From a virus, in the IMG/VR virus record IMGVR_UViG_3300032050_000831, positions 1 through 23,545 of that record: a DNA stretch of 23,545 nt; one strand, given 5' to 3'. The notes under the pieces were generated by a model. The model did no database searches. It was not told the origin of the DNA and worked only from the letters and a program-made list of their open reading frames with translations. A program made the translations under genes and the position numbers. Of this stretch, positions 22,702 to 23,545 are shown one piece after another; position 1 is the stretch's first letter; each line of letters starts with the position of its first letter.

Positions 22702-23545
22702 ATGGCTTTAGGTTATTGCGAAGCAGTGGTGTTACACCTTGCTACAATCAATGAAAACTATAACGGAACGAAGGTGACTCAACCTGGTTTCTTAAATATG
22801 TTATTACAAACTCCAAACGCACCAGAAATCGTTGCGGCTTATGGAGAAGGTCACCGCCGTGAAGTGCGCGTGAAATACAAAACTCCAGTAACGGAAAATC
22901 AGGTTTCTACATCTGAACATTGCGGAGTTGATGTTATCCCAGCTTATGCTGAAACAACAGTTCAGTTAGGTAAATATGTTCAACTTTCGATGCATATCAC
23001 TGACGATAAAATTCGTCAATATTGCGCTGATGCTTCTGCAACAGTTGCAGTTGGTTTACCAGCTACAAGAATGATGAGCGAGCATTTAGATTCAATTCGT
23101 CATGCGATGAGAGGTCTTTATGCAAAAATGGAAACTCAATTGACAACTGCTATGGCAACTCAATTCGGAGTTAACGCGCGTACTGGTGCTTCTACATCTA
23201 CATCTGTAAACTTTAACCTTAATGGTTCAACTCAAAACTTTGCAGAAGGTTTAACTCGTATCTTAACTGATGCGGCTATTAACGAACTATGCGGTACACC
23301 GATGATCGTTGGAAATGGACATATCCACGGATTTGCGATGAATTATTTATCTCAAGCTTACGGTTTAAATCAAAATGGTATCGACCAAGCTCGTTTAGCT
23401 GATGCTTTAGGTTTCCAGTTCTTCCATTCACAAAAGACTGCTACAACTTGGGGCGCTAACCAATTCGGAGTATTTGCACCAGGTTCTGTACACTTAATCA
23501 CTAACCCAAGAAACGTAGGTAATTTCGCTCAAGATTTAGGCACTG
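22702..23545 (+). CDS. Major capsid protein, 3' end missing
   Basis: An open frame from ATG 22702 runs 281 codons to the window edge with no stop. The protein starts MALGYCEAVVLHLATINENY and continues with an N-arm and helix, then mixed segments such as TRMMSEHLDSIRHAMRGLYA and LADALGFQFFHSQKTAT. The gene follows the scaffold, has its own promoter and structured leader, and uses more C-ending codons than its neighbours (Asn 11 AAC to 9 AAT, Phe 7 TTC to 4 TTT by my count), as expected for the most abundant virion protein. No family motif is decisive; HK97-fold membership is assumed from context. No maturation protease is seen in the window. A separate, longer downstream part must be expected. 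Confidence 0.82.
   Translation, partial: MALGYCEAVVLHLATINENYNGTKVTQPGFLNMLLQTPNAPEIVAAYGEGHRREVRVKYKTPVTENQVSTSEHCGVDVIPAYAETTVQLGKYVQLSMHITDDKIRQYCADASATVAVGLPATRMMSEHLDSIRHAMRGLYAKMETQLTTAMATQFGVNARTGASTSTSVNFNLNGSTQNFAEGLTRILTDAAINELCGTPMIVGNGHIHGFAMNYLSQAYGLNQNGIDQARLADALGFQFFHSQKTATTWGANQFGVFAPGSVHLITNPRNVGNFAQDLGT

Noticed and set aside
1-23545. CRISPR array, tRNA or integrase/attachment site
   Set aside because: No regularly repeated 25-40 base units, no cloverleaf-like segment noticed and no recombinase gene; a covariance-model scan could not be run.

Overview
The window is a stretch of a tailed double-stranded DNA phage (or prophage) whose host is most likely a member of the Bacteroidota. 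The evidence is AT-rich coding sequence, starts preceded by A/T-rich bases rather than Shine-Dalgarno motifs, one good match to the Bacteroidota promoter (TTG, about 21 bases, TAnnTTTG) ahead of the major capsid gene, and the overall look of the proteins. All supported genes are on the + strand. They are packed with 1-40 base overlaps or gaps of a few bases from the left edge to base 22488, so this part reads as one long operon. Both edges cut genes: a primase/helicase at the left and the major capsid protein at the right.

Layout. (1) 3-3280, replication: a primase-polymerase/SF3 helicase (5' end missing) and an SF2 helicase. (2) 3264-3914: a free-standing GIY-YIG endonuclease. (3) 3911-5870: a tail fibre/receptor-binding protein and a small partner. 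(4) 5932-8081: a 47-residue very basic protein, a VRR-NUC nuclease, two GT-A glycosyltransferases and an FkbM-type methyltransferase. (5) 8090-9578: small and large terminase. (6) 9588-17956, tail module: two putative structural proteins, a CPVC membrane protein, a four-cysteine small protein, a putative tail assembly chaperone with a 9-T slippery run and a -1 frame extension, an 843-residue tape measure protein and two large tail-tip/adhesin proteins. (7) 17950-18789: a third, GT8-like glycosyltransferase. (8) 18789 to the end, head module: portal with a DnaJ-like four-cysteine knuckle, minor head protein, small protein, scaffold, then a 213-base regulatory gap and the major capsid protein.

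How it works together: the terminase cuts and pumps DNA through the portal into a scaffold-built shell. The tape measure (843 residues, implying a tail of roughly 125 nm at 1.5 angstrom per residue) and its chaperone build a long tail tipped with beta-rich adhesins. The sugar-handling enzymes sit directly beside adhesin and structural genes, which suggests glycosylation of the virion or alteration of host surface glycans. The order terminase, tail, portal, capsid differs from the usual terminase, portal, capsid, tail order.

The most notable signals are the slippery run in the chaperone, the compact module before the capsid gene (terminator whose loop carries the promoter -33 TTG, then three tetraloop hairpins), the split glycosylation/methylation set, and the zinc-knuckle insert in the portal. 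No tRNA, rRNA, CRISPR array, integrase, repressor or lysis gene was recognised.
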